A DNA stretch of 28,715 nt from an uncultured Hungatella sp. GTDB taxonomy: Bacteria; Bacillota; Clostridia; Lachnospirales; Lachnospiraceae. Position numbers and translations under genes: made by a program. Position 1 is the stretch's first letter. Each line of letters starts with the position of its first letter. The stretch is from the NCBI GenBank assembly GCA_910586845.1, contig CAJUJV010000025.1, positions 1 to 28,715 on the forward strand, written 5' to 3'. A model generated the notes under the pieces. It saw nothing but the letters and a program-made list of their open reading frames with translations, was not told the DNA's origin and ran no database searches. Shown piece after piece: positions 15,970 through 23,902 of the stretch.

Positions 15970-17772
15970 CTATAAAATCGGCGCCGCTTTGCTTCCCGTG
16001 TCTCCGGGGCGGCTGTCTGTGTCCGTTCCTCCGGTGATGCTGGCGGAAGTGTACAGCTGATAATAGATTCCTTTTCTGTCCATGAGAGTCCGGTGATTCC
16101 CCTCCTCCACAATATGGCTTCCGGAAAGCACCAGGATCCTGTCCGCGCCGTGGATGGTCGTCAGCCGGTGGGCGATGGTCAGGGTGGTCCTGCCTCTGGC
16201 CAGCTTATCCAGTGACTCGGATACCAGATGCTCGCTCTCATTGTCCAGAGCCGCCGTGGCCTCGTCCAGAAGAAGCACTTTGGGCGCCTTTAAAAATACT
16301 CTGGCGATGCTGATCCTCTGCTTCTGACCTCCTGACAGCTTTACGCCCCGCTCTCCCACATAGGTATCATACCCGTCTTTCAGCTCTTCTATAAATTCAT
16401 GGGCTCCCGCCAGCTTCGCCGCCTCGATCACTTCCTCCCGCCCTGCTCCCGGACGGCCGTAGGCAATATTCTCGTAGACGCTGCCGGAGAAAAGATACAC
16501 ATCCTGCTGCACTACTCCCACGCTGCCTCTTAAGCTTTCCAGAGTCACCTTCCGGATATTCTGTCCGTCCAGCAGGATCTCTCCCTGAGTCGGGTCGTAG
16601 AATCTGGGGATCAGATTGCACATGGTGGTCTTGCCTCCTCCTGAGGGTCCCACCAGGGCCACCTTCTCTCCCGGTCTGATGGTCAGATTGATGTCCGACA
16701 GCACAGGGGTATGGTCGTCGGGATATTCGAAGGACACGTTCTTAAAGGTGATCTCTCCCTTTACGTCTTTTAAGGGAATTGCGCCTTCCTCGTCAAAGAT
16801 GTCCACATCTGCATCCATCAGTTCCATGAAACGCTCCACCCCTGTCATGCCTCTCTGGAACTGCTCCGCAAATTCGATGATCCGGCGGATGGTAGCCAGA
16901 AGAGTGGTCACATACAGGGTGTAGGCCACCAGGTCTGCCGGGGCGATCAGGCCTCTGATCATGAAGATGCCTCCCGCCACGATGACCACCACATACATCA
17001 GGCCGTCAAAGATACGGATGGTGTTCTGGAATGCGGCCATATACCGGTAGGTCTGGCGCTTGATCTTCAAAAACTCCTGATTATCGTGATTGAACTTGTC
17101 GATCTCCATCTTCTCGTTGGCAAAGGCGCGGACCACCTTATTGCCCAGGAGACTGTCCTCGATCCTGGCGTTCAGCTCGCCGATATGATGCCTCTGACGC
17201 TTGAAAGCCTTCCGCACCTGCAGGTTAAAATAGGTACAGGAGACAGCCATAACCGGGATCAGCAGGAAAATGATCACGGTCAGGAGCACATTGATCCTGG
17301 CCAGGATGACAAAAGACACCAGGGCCTTGAGAAAGGCGATGAAAAATTCCTCCGGACAGTGGTGGGCAAACTCGGTCACATCAAAAAGATCGCTGGTGAT
17401 CCTGGCCATGATCTGGCCCACTTTGGTGTTGTTAAAATAGTTGTCCGACAGTTTCTGAAGATGTCCGAAAGCATCCTCTCTCATATCCGTCTCTATGGAG
17501 GCTCCCATCACATGTCCCGTGTAGGCCATGTAGTAGCTGGCCATGCCGTCAATGATCCTCAGCACAAAATATATGGCTCCGATGGTCAGGATAGTCTGCA
17601 CCGTAAGGGATGCCAGATCGCTCATGCCCACATTGGTGATATACCGCAGGATCAGGGGCAGCACCATCTCGCACACCGTGGTCAGAGCCGCGCAGAACAG
17701 ATCCATGACCATGATCCATATATACTTCCTGTAATAGGGGATAAACCTTTTTAACAGTACTCCTGTCTTCAT
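15970..17772 (-). CDS. ABC exporter (fused membrane and ATPase domains, MsbA/BmrA type)
   Basis: 600-residue half-transporter. Six membrane helices lie within residues 15-300 (ABC_membrane domain). The nucleotide-binding domain has Walker A GPSGGGKTT (375-383), Q-loop VQQDVYLF (422-423), signature LSGGQ (479-483), Walker B VLLLDEA (499-505) and switch H535. Only one subunit is encoded here, so it probably works as a homodimer exporting lipids or hydrophobic compounds; the substrate is unknown. The C-terminus carries a short low-complexity tail. It is the first gene of the minus-strand cluster with degV and the sensor kinase. The ribosome site is diffuse (AAGGAGAGGA about 11-14 bases from ATG 17772). 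Confidence 0.93.
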   Translation of the reverse strand: MKTGVLLKRFIPYYRKYIWIMVMDLFCAALTTVCEMVLPLILRYITNVGMSDLASLTVQTILTIGAIYFVLRIIDGMASYYMAYTGHVMGASIETDMREDAFGHLQKLSDNYFNNTKVGQIMARITSDLFDVTEFAHHCPEEFFIAFLKALVSFVILARINVLLTVIIFLLIPVMAVSCTYFNLQVRKAFKRQRHHIGELNARIEDSLLGNKVVRAFANEKMEIDKFNHDNQEFLKIKRQTYRYMAAFQNTIRIFDGLMYVVVIVAGGIFMIRGLIAPADLVAYTLYVTTLLATIRRIIEFAEQFQRGMTGVERFMELMDADVDIFDEEGAIPLKDVKGEITFKNVSFEYPDDHTPVLSDINLTIRPGEKVALVGPSGGGKTTMCNLIPRFYDPTQGEILLDGQNIRKVTLESLRGSVGVVQQDVYLFSGSVYENIAYGRPGAGREEVIEAAKLAGAHEFIEELKDGYDTYVGERGVKLSGGQKQRISIARVFLKAPKVLLLDEATAALDNESEHLVSESLDKLARGRTTLTIAHRLTTIHGADRILVLSGSHIVEEGNHRTLMDRKGIYYQLYTSASITGGTDTDSRPGDTGSKAAPIL

Positions 17773-17804
17773 CTCTTCTGATTCCTCTCCTTATGGTGTC
17801 TATC

Positions 17805-17833
17805 AGTGTATCACAGAAAAGATTTTTTTTCCA
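17805..17833 (-). promoter_or_regulatory. Possible promoter of the ABC exporter-degV-kinase cluster
   Basis: On minus: TGGAAA (17828-17833), 17-bp spacer, TACACT (17805-17810) preceded by TG at the extended -10 position. The hexamers are weak matches. Confidence 0.42.
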
Positions 17834-17841
17834 CACCTTTA

Positions 17842-17870
17842 TAGACGAATCCGGATTTCTGCATTATAAT
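17842..17870 (+). promoter_or_regulatory. Sigma-A promoter of the zinc-ribbon protein gene
   Basis: TAGACG (17842-17847), 17-bp spacer, TATAAT (17865-17870), 39 bases before the ATG at 17910. Confidence 0.68.
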
Positions 17871-17909
17871 GATTACAGTAACCGGAACTTACAAAAGGAG
17901 ATTACCCCT

Positions 17910-18626
17910 ATGCCTTATTGCCCCAGATGTGATATGGAATTTGTAGACGGCATCGCCGTCTGCACCGACTGCGGCGGCCCGCTTGTGGAATCAGAAGAAG
18001 CGGCCAGAGCCATGAAAATAAAAGAACAGGAAGAGCAGCTTCTCAGACAGCAGGAATACCTGACACAGCTAAAGGAGCAGCTGGAAGCACAGATAGCCCA
18101 GGATACGGATGGCGGCCTTTCACAGGACCCCGGCCCCTCCCTTCCTCAGCGGACAGGAGTCTATGAGACCAAGGCTCAGAAATATGAAGATCTCCGGTCT
18201 TCCGCCTCCGCCTTCCTCGTCGTGGGAGGGCTGCTGACCATTGCCTCGGCGGCTCTCTGGACAGGCCTCATTCCTCTGCCCATGACCGGATTGTCCCGGC
18301 TCATCTTTCTGGGCGCCCTGACTGTCATGGGAATTTTTTCTCTGTTGGTATTTTTTAAGACCTCCCGGGATGCCAGAAAACTGCAGCCTGAGATCGCCGG
18401 AGAACAGGACCGGACCGAAGAACTGATCCGGTGGTTTACAGACCAGTGGAGCGCCGAAGACCTGGATTCCCGGATCCCTGACCAGGATTCTCTGGCAGAA
18501 GAAGAATTAAGCCTGAAGCGGTTCCAGCTGATCCAGGATTACCTGATCACAGGCAGGGACCTGCCGGATCCTGCTTACGTGGATGCCCTCTGCGAGGAGA
18601 TCTACAGCCGCCTGTACGAAGCCTGA
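17910..18626 (+). CDS. Zinc-ribbon / coiled-coil / two-helix membrane protein, function unknown
   Basis: 238 residues from ATG 17910, which follows AAAAGGAG at 9 bases; an in-frame ATG at 17793 lies upstream of the promoter and is excluded. A four-cysteine zinc ribbon opens the protein (CPRC at 4-7, CTDC at 20-23). A charged helical or coiled-coil stretch follows (about 34-65, rich in Glu and Gln), then two membrane helices (about 105-130 and 138-160) and an acidic cytosolic tail (EELIRWFTDQW...). Zinc-ribbon membrane proteins of this plan are common in clostridia and uncharacterised; no function is claimed. It is monocistronic and divergent from the ABC exporter. Confidence 0.8.
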   Translation: MPYCPRCDMEFVDGIAVCTDCGGPLVESEEAARAMKIKEQEEQLLRQQEYLTQLKEQLEAQIAQDTDGGLSQDPGPSLPQRTGVYETKAQKYEDLRSSASAFLVVGGLLTIASAALWTGLIPLPMTGLSRLIFLGALTVMGIFSLLVFFKTSRDARKLQPEIAGEQDRTEELIRWFTDQWSAEDLDSRIPDQDSLAEEELSLKRFQLIQDYLITGRDLPDPAYVDALCEEIYSRLYEA

Positions 18627-18657
18627 GCCGGCACGGCGTCTTTCAAAATGCCGGGCT
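18626..18657 (+). terminator. Hairpin after the zinc-ribbon gene
   Basis: AGCCGGCA / TGCCGGGCT with one bulged G, starting at the last base of the stop codon. It is followed by TGTAACATTTT, so it is an imperfect terminator. Confidence 0.4.
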
Positions 18658-18720
18658 TGTAACATTTTCCGGTTTTCTTAATAAGATAGAGTATAGCCAA
18701 ATCAAACCTCCAGTTCATAT

Positions 18721-18755
18721 AAAAAAGAAGCAGGGGATCCGATTCCTCTGCTTCT
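18721..18755 (-). terminator. Rho-independent terminator of gpmI
   Basis: Minus strand: an 11-bp stem (AGAAGCAGAGG / CCCCTGCTTCT, one G-T pair) with an 8-base loop and then a T6 tract. It begins 15 bases after the gpmI stop. Confidence 0.92.
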
Positions 18756-18770
18756 CTTTGTCTTAAGGTT

Positions 18771-20312
18771 TTATTTTACCAGCAAAGACTTGCCGGTCAT
18801 CTCTTTCGGCTGCTCCATGCCCATCAGCTCAATGAGGGTAGGTACGATGTCCGCCAGGCGGCCGCCTTCTCTCAGCCTGTAAGCCGGGTCTGCATTGACC
18901 AGGATAAAGGGAACCGGGTTGGTGGTGTGAGCCGTAAAGGGCTCTCCGGTCTCATAGTCGATGAGCTGTTCCGCATTGCCGTGGTCGGCACAGATAAACA
19001 GAACGCCGTCCACTTCTTTGATTGCGTCCACGGCTCTGCCCACACAGGCATCCACGGTCTCGATGGCCTTGATTGCGGCAGCTTCCACTCCCGTGTGTCC
19101 AACCATATCCGGGTTGGCAAAGTTGATGATGATCACATCGTATTTGCCGGACCTGATACACTCCACCAGCTTATCGCAGACTCCGGGGGCACTCATCTCC
19201 GGCTTTAAGTCATAGGTGGCTACCTCTTTGGGTGAGGGGATCAGGAAACGGTCCTCTCCCTTGTTGGGCTCCTCCACGCCGCCGTTGAAGAAGAAGGTCA
19301 CATGGGCGTACTTCTCCGTCTCTGCGATCCTGGCCTGGGTCATGTCGTGGTTGGCCAGGTACTCGCCGAAGGTGTTGGTGATGCTCTCCTTCTTGAAGGC
19401 CACCAGCTTGTTTGGGATGGTGTCGTCGTAATCCGTAAAACAGACATAGACCAGGTTCAGCCTGTCCCCTCTGTCAAAGCCCTTGAAATCGTCGTCGCAG
19501 AAAGCCCTGGTGATCTCTCTGGCCCGGTCCGGGCGGAAATTGTAGAAAATGACGGAATCTCCGTCCTGAACAGTGGCTACGGGTTTGCCATCCTCCATGA
19601 CGATAACAGGCTCCACGAACTCGTCAAACTTTTCCGCGTCGTAGGAAGCCTGGATCCCTGCCGGTCCGCTTGACGCCGGAGTTCCCTCTCCCTTTGTCAG
19701 AGCTTTGTAAGCTCTCTCCACACGGTCCCAGCGGTTATCCCGGTCCATGGCGTAGTAGCGGCCCTGGACGGTGGCTACCTTGCCCACTCCGATCTCTTTC
19801 ATCCTGGCTTCCAGCTCCTCCACAAAACCTTTGCCGGAGGCCGGAGGCGTATCCCTGCCGTCCAGGAAGCAGTGAACATACACTTTGTCCAGGCCATGTC
19901 TCTTAGCCATCTCCAAAAGTCCGTAGATGTGGGTGTTGTGGCTGTGGACTCCGCCGTCGGACACCAGCCCCCACATATGGAGGGCCGAGTTGTTCTTCTT
20001 GCAGTTTTCCACTGCCTCTAAAAATTCGGGGACCTCAAAGAAGTCTCCGTCCTCGATGGATTTGGTGATTCTGGTCAGTTCCTGGTACACGATCCGGCCT
20101 GCTCCCATGTTCAGATGCCCCACCTCGGAATTGCCCATCTGACCGTCGGGAAGTCCCACCGCCAGACCGCTGGCCTGTCCCTTCACATAAGGACACTGGC
20201 TCATCAGCTGGTCCATGACGGGAGTTCTGCCCTCACAGACCGCATTGGCCTCGCACTTGTCATTGAGGCCGTAACCGTCGAGAATCATTAACACTACTGG
20301 TTTCTTACTCAT
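18771..20312 (-). CDS. gpmI: 2,3-bisphosphoglycerate-independent phosphoglycerate mutase
   Basis: 513 residues, full family length. It interconverts 3- and 2-phosphoglycerate in glycolysis, using two Mn ions and a phosphoserine intermediate. Key motifs: LMILDGYG (metal ligand D12), GQMGNSEVGHLNMGAGR (catalytic S62), DGRDTPP, GRYYAMDRD, NFRPDRAR, NFANPDMVGHTG and FICADHGNAEQ. The phosphatase core is split by the iPGM_N insertion, as in the family. ATG 20312 follows AAGGAG at 7 bases. The gene has its own promoter, with an operator-like palindrome over its -10, and its own terminator. Confidence 0.97.
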   Translation of the reverse strand: MSKKPVVLMILDGYGLNDKCEANAVCEGRTPVMDQLMSQCPYVKGQASGLAVGLPDGQMGNSEVGHLNMGAGRIVYQELTRITKSIEDGDFFEVPEFLEAVENCKKNNSALHMWGLVSDGGVHSHNTHIYGLLEMAKRHGLDKVYVHCFLDGRDTPPASGKGFVEELEARMKEIGVGKVATVQGRYYAMDRDNRWDRVERAYKALTKGEGTPASSGPAGIQASYDAEKFDEFVEPVIVMEDGKPVATVQDGDSVIFYNFRPDRAREITRAFCDDDFKGFDRGDRLNLVYVCFTDYDDTIPNKLVAFKKESITNTFGEYLANHDMTQARIAETEKYAHVTFFFNGGVEEPNKGEDRFLIPSPKEVATYDLKPEMSAPGVCDKLVECIRSGKYDVIIINFANPDMVGHTGVEAAAIKAIETVDACVGRAVDAIKEVDGVLFICADHGNAEQLIDYETGEPFTAHTTNPVPFILVNADPAYRLREGGRLADIVPTLIELMGMEQPKEMTGKSLLVK

Positions 20313-20351
20313 GATCGTTCTCCTTTACTCCCTTTGTCTTTTTCTTCACAG

Positions 20352-20371
20352 ACAATATACAAGCATATTGT
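20352..20371. promoter_or_regulatory. Operator-like inverted repeat over the gpmI -10
   Basis: ACAATAT, 6 bases, ATATTGT: a perfect 7-bp inverted repeat overlapping the -10 hexamer (20367-20372) and initial transcribed region of gpmI. The octamer CAGACAAT also occurs at 20349 and 20381. The regulator is unknown. Confidence 0.4.
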
Positions 20372-20395
20372 ACATGATTTCAGACAATCTTTCAA
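20367..20395 (-). promoter_or_regulatory. Sigma-A promoter of gpmI
   Basis: On minus: TTGAAA (20390-20395), 17-bp spacer, TACAAT (20367-20372), about 55 bases before the ATG. Confidence 0.75.
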
Positions 20396-20469
20396 TGAGA
20401 AAATTTCCGGTGCGCCGCTCCTCGATCAATTCCATGCGGCTGAATATTTCTGCAACAACCAGAAAGTGC

Positions 20470-21306
20470 TCAAAGATCCTCAAGCCACTCTCCCGCCAGC
20501 TCGATCCAGCTCTGGCACCTGGGATCTATGCGCCGCTCTTCTCCTGCGCTGGTGTCCTCCGTAGCCAGAGACAGTCCGTGGCCTCCAGACGGGTAGATGT
20601 GGAGCTCCAGCCCTACTTTATGTTTTGACAGGGCCTGGGCTAAGAAGAGGGAATTCTCCACGGGAACCGTATTATCCGGCGCCGTGTGCCACAGAAAAGT
20701 CCTGGGGGTATGAGGCCCAACCTGATTCTCCAGAGACACCAAGCTTCTCTTCTCCTCGTCGCCTGCCTCATCTCCCAAAAGTTTCTCGAAGGAGCTGGCA
20801 TGGCAGTAAGGCCCGGAAGTAATCACCGGGTAACACAGGATCATCCCGTCAGGCCGTATGGCTTTGGCATCACATCCCAGAGGCCCATAGACAAACTCCC
20901 GATTCCAAAATACGCCCAGGCTACAGGCCAGATGGCCTCCGGCCGAAAAACCGGACACCACGATCTTCTCCGGGTCCACGGCCCACTCTTCGCTGTGCTC
21001 ACGGATCTGGGACATCAAAAGGGCCAGCTGCCACAGGGCCGTGGGAAAACGGGCCGGCGCCACACTGTAGCGGAGCACGAACACATGATAGCCCATGGAC
21101 AGGTACTGCATGGCTACGGGCTCCCCCTCTCTGGGTGACACAAACCGGTATCCGCCTCCCGGACAGACTACCACCGCTGGCCGCACCTTCTTCCTCTCCT
21201 CCACACTCCAGTCCAGCAGATACGCCGTGACCGACGCAGTCTCCTTCTCCGCATTTTGAGTTCCGGGCCTTTCGGGCGCCTTGATCTCCCATGTCAGATA
21301 CTTCAT
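20470..21306 (-). CDS. Alpha/beta-hydrolase, probable carbohydrate acetyl/feruloyl esterase (paralogue 1)
   Basis: 278 residues without signal peptide, so cytosolic. Oxyanion-hole motif VVCPGGGY, nucleophile elbow GFSAGGH, acid Asp in TAPDNTVPVEN and catalytic His in PSGGHGLSLA form a complete Ser-Asp-His triad. The overall pattern (PREGEPVAMQYLSMGYHVFVLRYSVAP) matches the BD-FAE / acetylxylan-esterase-like group that deacylates plant or host oligosaccharides; the exact ester is unknown. It is a close paralogue of the gene at 21569-22402, roughly 70% identical by eye. A promoter-like block shared with the solute-binding gene lies upstream (21367-21390), so this copy may be transcribed separately. 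No terminator is visible before gpmI. Confidence 0.86.
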   Translation of the reverse strand: MKYLTWEIKAPERPGTQNAEKETASVTAYLLDWSVEERKKVRPAVVVCPGGGYRFVSPREGEPVAMQYLSMGYHVFVLRYSVAPARFPTALWQLALLMSQIREHSEEWAVDPEKIVVSGFSAGGHLACSLGVFWNREFVYGPLGCDAKAIRPDGMILCYPVITSGPYCHASSFEKLLGDEAGDEEKRSLVSLENQVGPHTPRTFLWHTAPDNTVPVENSLFLAQALSKHKVGLELHIYPSGGHGLSLATEDTSAGEERRIDPRCQSWIELAGEWLEDL

Positions 21307-21366
21307 ATCTCATCCATACCTTTCTGCTGCTTCCTCTGTGGAATCCGGTTATAAGCAGTCCCCTTT

Positions 21367-21406
21367 ATCTTACCACACGGGGCGAAAAAAAACAGATGAT
21401 TTCGCC
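21367..21406 (-). promoter_or_regulatory. Promoter-like block of esterase 1, duplicated from the solute-binding gene
   Basis: Plus-strand ATCTTACCACA, 3 bases, GGCGAAAAAA (21367-21390) is identical in both parts to 23924-23947 upstream of the solute-binding gene. On minus it contains TAAGAT, a possible -10, with no good -35. It overlaps a 7-bp inverted repeat GGCGAAA/TTTCGCC (21381-21406). Confidence 0.5.
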
Positions 21407-21409
21407 GTA

Positions 21410-21545
21410 TTAAGACAATATTTTTTCGAATACCGTCCCATACCCCTCCAAAGCAAAGTCCAGCACTCCATGCTCTGTCCTCACCCCCGTCTTTTGGGCC
21501 TTCTCGGACAGGTTCATCACCACTTCCTCGTTGCCGGAAGCACTG
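21410..21545 (-). pseudogene. Gene remnant, 3' end of an unidentified gene (possibly a glycoside hydrolase C-terminus)
   Basis: On minus, an open frame of about 45 codons ends at TAA 21410-21412. It reads SASGNEEVVMNLSEKAQKT, then GVRTEHGVLDFALEG and YGTVFEKILS. It has no start codon of its own and begins at the inverted repeat 21545-21595. The alternating hydrophobic pattern ending in EGYGTVFEK resembles the last beta-strands of a glycoside-hydrolase C-terminal sandwich domain; this is a guess from pattern only. Its position behind the esterase gene suggests the 5' part was deleted. Confidence 0.42.
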
Positions 21546-21595
21546 CGGGGGAGTGGCTTAAGAATCCGTTACAGATTCTTAAGCCACTCCCCCGC
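21545..21595. repeat. Perfect 22-bp inverted repeat copying the 3' end of esterase 2
   Basis: Arms at 21545-21566 and 21574-21595 begin GCGGGGGAGTGGC and are exact reverse complements over 22 bp, with a 7-base loop. The right arm encodes the last codons of esterase 2 (GEWLKNL), and its TAA stop lies in the loop. No T tract follows on either strand, so it is not a canonical terminator. Confidence 0.85.
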
Positions 21596-22402
21596 CAGCC
21601 AAATCCAGCTCTGACACCTGGGCTCCACCATATATTCCTTCCCTGCAGCCGTGTCCCCATTGGCCAGGGACAGACCGTGGCAGCCCACAGGGAACAGATG
21701 GCACTCTACACTGACTCCGTGCCTCATCAGGGCCCGGGCAAAGAGAATGGAATTCTCCACAGGAACCGCATCGTCTGCCACCGTATGCCACAGAAATGCG
21801 GGAGGCGTGTGAGGGCCTGCCTGCTCCTCCAGAGATACCTGTTTTCTCTTCTCCTGGTCTGAGGCCTCCTCTCCCAGCAGATTCTCAAAAGAGCCCTGAT
21901 GGCAGAGAGGGCCGGAAGTGATCACCGGGTAGGACAGGATCATCCCGTCAGGCTTTACCGCCTCCGGAGCCCTTCCAAGAGGACCATAGACAAAGCTTCT
22001 GTTCCAGAATACCCCCAGACTGCAGGCCAGATGGCCTCCGGCCGAGAACCCTGAGACCACGATCTTCTTCGGATTCACAGACCACTCCCGGCTGTGCTCC
22101 CGGATCTGGGCAGTCAGGAGAGCCAGCTGCCGCAGAGCCGTGGGAAAGCGGGCCGGCGCCACGGAATAGCGCAGGATAAAGACATGGTATCCCATGGACA
22201 GGTACTCCATGGCCACAGGCTCCCCTTCCCGGGATGACAGATGGCCGTAGCCGCCTCCGGGACAGATGATCACCGCCGGACGGGCCTTTGGCGGACCGTC
22301 AGCACTCCAGTCCAGGACATAGGCCGTGACCTCCGCCGGCCCCTGCTCATCTGATCCACCGCATTCTTCCGGCAGCGAAATATTCCAGGTCAATAATTTC
22401 AT
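21569..22402 (-). CDS. Alpha/beta-hydrolase, probable carbohydrate acetyl/feruloyl esterase (paralogue 2)
   Basis: 277 residues, cytosolic. The triad is complete: GFSAGGH (Ser), VADDAVPVEN (Asp) and PVGCHGLSLA (His), with oxyanion motif IICPGGGY. It shares long identical blocks with paralogue 1, such as REGEPVAM.YLSMGYHVF and the segment around the serine, so the two arose by tandem duplication. It starts 35 bases after the solute-binding gene stop and is probably co-transcribed with it, fitting intracellular deacylation of an imported sugar. The start follows GGAG (CGGAGAC-ATG). Its 3' end is part of a 22-bp inverted repeat. Confidence 0.87.
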   Translation of the reverse strand: MKLLTWNISLPEECGGSDEQGPAEVTAYVLDWSADGPPKARPAVIICPGGGYGHLSSREGEPVAMEYLSMGYHVFILRYSVAPARFPTALRQLALLTAQIREHSREWSVNPKKIVVSGFSAGGHLACSLGVFWNRSFVYGPLGRAPEAVKPDGMILSYPVITSGPLCHQGSFENLLGEEASDQEKRKQVSLEEQAGPHTPPAFLWHTVADDAVPVENSILFARALMRHGVSVECHLFPVGCHGLSLANGDTAAGKEYMVEPRCQSWIWLAGEWLKNL

Positions 22403-22437
22403 GTCTCCGTCATCCCTTTCTGCTGTTTTCTGTCTGT

Positions 22438-23850
22438 TTACTGATCCTCCAGAACCTGGGTCACGCCCTTCACCAGCTCTGCGGCCGCCTGTTCCGGCGT
22501 AATGCCCCTGGAGCTTAAACGTCCGAACAGTTTGTAGTAAAGTCCATCCGGGTTGGCTTTCAGATCATTGTCGTCAAACTTGGGATCCTGAGTAAACTGG
22601 CTGTAGGCCAGAACCCTGGCGTTGGCCTCCTTGGTCATCTCGTCGCCGATATTCTTGTCGTTCAGATAAGCTACTGCCACTGCAGAACAGGGGATCCCTC
22701 TCTCTGTGGAATTGATCTCCACTCCCTCCGGATCGTTCATCAGATAGTTCACCAGCATGGCTGCCTCCTTCGGATGCTCTGTGCCGGCTTTGATGCACAT
22801 ATTCATGGAGATCTTCGTAAATCCGCCCTGATACTGTCCGAAATTGATAAACTCACCGATGACAAACTCCTGTCCCGGTTTGTTGACGCTCTCCTCCATG
22901 GCAGTCCTGACCTTCACCACGGCTGAATCCCATTCCATGACGCCTGCGTACTTGCCGTCGATCCACTTGGAGTTCTTGTCCAGAGAATCCGCCATATCTC
23001 CGCTGATAGTGGCGATGGAAGGAAGCACGTGTTCGTCTTCCAGTTTGTTGATAAATGCGAATCCTTCCGCAATCTCTTCTTCCGTGTAATTCATCTTTCC
23101 GTCCGTCACCCAGTCTTTGCCGTACCTGGATTCCAGATAATAGACCATGAAGATGATACGGTCATACTCTCCCAGAGCCAGAGGGTAATACTCTTCATTA
23201 TAGGCCTTAAACGCGGCTCCTGCCGCCAGAAGAGAGGCCTCATCTGTAGGGATGGGACAGCCTACTTCGTCAAATGTGGTCTTGTTCCAGTAGAACAGAC
23301 GGCCTGTAAGAGAATTGGGGATCGCCATCAGCTTTCCGTCAACCTCATTCAGCTTCAGCTTCTCCTCCGGAAACTGAGACAGGTCAATGATATCTGACAG
23401 CTGGTACAGATCATAGTAGGAAGTACCGCCCCGGCTGTAGTCCGTCACCCAGTTGGTTCCGATCTGCATCACATCCGCGCACTCGCCGCTTAAGATGTTG
23501 AGAGACTGCTTCTCCTCCCAGCCGGTCCATGCGCCGTACTCTGTGTCCACCGTAATATACGGATACTTCTCCATAAAGGCCGCCACCAGTTTCTCCGTAG
23601 CCTCATGTCTGGAGTCGCCTCCCCACCAGGAAAACCGGATCGTCACCGGTTCCTGTGTCTGTGCTTCCGTCTGAGTCTCTGCTGCCTTCGTCTCCCCGCT
23701 TCCGCCCGCTGCCGTAGTCTGAGCGGCTGCTGTAGTCTGGGCCGCCGTGGTCTGAGCCGCCCCTCCTCCTGAACTGCCGCAGCCCGCCAGTCCTGCTCCC
23801 ATGGCTGCCGTCAACATCAGTGCTGCTAATTTCTTCCATTCTTTTCTCAT
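22438..23850 (-). CDS. Sugar ABC-transporter solute-binding lipoprotein (CUT1 type), orphan
   Basis: 470 residues from ATG 23850, which has GGAGG five bases upstream; an in-frame start 13 codons earlier lacks one. Signal peptide with lipobox LAGC (C24), a spacer with the repeated AQTTA unit (about 30-65), then a family-1 extracellular binding protein: VTIRFSWWGGDSRHEATEKL, FMEKYPYITVDTEYGAWTGW, DVMQIGTNWV, and later GIPCSAVAVAYL. Such proteins deliver oligosaccharides to two permeases and an ATPase. No permease genes are present within the window, which is unusual because they normally follow directly. A LacI-type operator lies 53 bases upstream, and the divergent gene encodes a LacI-family regulator. 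Confidence 0.92.
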   Translation of the reverse strand: MRKEWKKLAALMLTAAMGAGLAGCGSSGGGAAQTTAAQTTAAAQTTAAGGSGETKAAETQTEAQTQEPVTIRFSWWGGDSRHEATEKLVAAFMEKYPYITVDTEYGAWTGWEEKQSLNILSGECADVMQIGTNWVTDYSRGGTSYYDLYQLSDIIDLSQFPEEKLKLNEVDGKLMAIPNSLTGRLFYWNKTTFDEVGCPIPTDEASLLAAGAAFKAYNEEYYPLALGEYDRIIFMVYYLESRYGKDWVTDGKMNYTEEEIAEGFAFINKLEDEHVLPSIATISGDMADSLDKNSKWIDGKYAGVMEWDSAVVKVRTAMEESVNKPGQEFVIGEFINFGQYQGGFTKISMNMCIKAGTEHPKEAAMLVNYLMNDPEGVEINSTERGIPCSAVAVAYLNDKNIGDEMTKEANARVLAYSQFTQDPKFDDNDLKANPDGLYYKLFGRLSSRGITPEQAAAELVKGVTQVLEDQ

Positions 23851-23902
23851 CTTTTCCTCCTGGCCTCTCCAAGCCTGATCACGGTTCATCAGTTACGTAC
23901 AT

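Larger units (their letters stand above)
20346..20478 (-). pseudogene. ORF remnant, possibly an AraC-family regulator fragment
   Basis: On minus, an open frame of about 40 codons runs from the last bases of the esterase gene to a TGA at 20346. It reads IFEHFLVVAEIFSRMEL, then IEERRTGNFLIERLSEIM and YNMLVYCL. The amphipathic helical pattern, with ERRTG before a helix, resembles the end of an AraC-type sensor domain. It has no start of its own and no DNA-binding part. It overlaps the gpmI promoter. It could also be chance coding potential. Confidence 0.33.

Noticed and set aside
21381..21406. GGCGAAA/TTTCGCC hairpin as a terminator
   Set aside because: The T run lies inside the loop rather than after the stem, and the sequence overlaps a promoter-like block.
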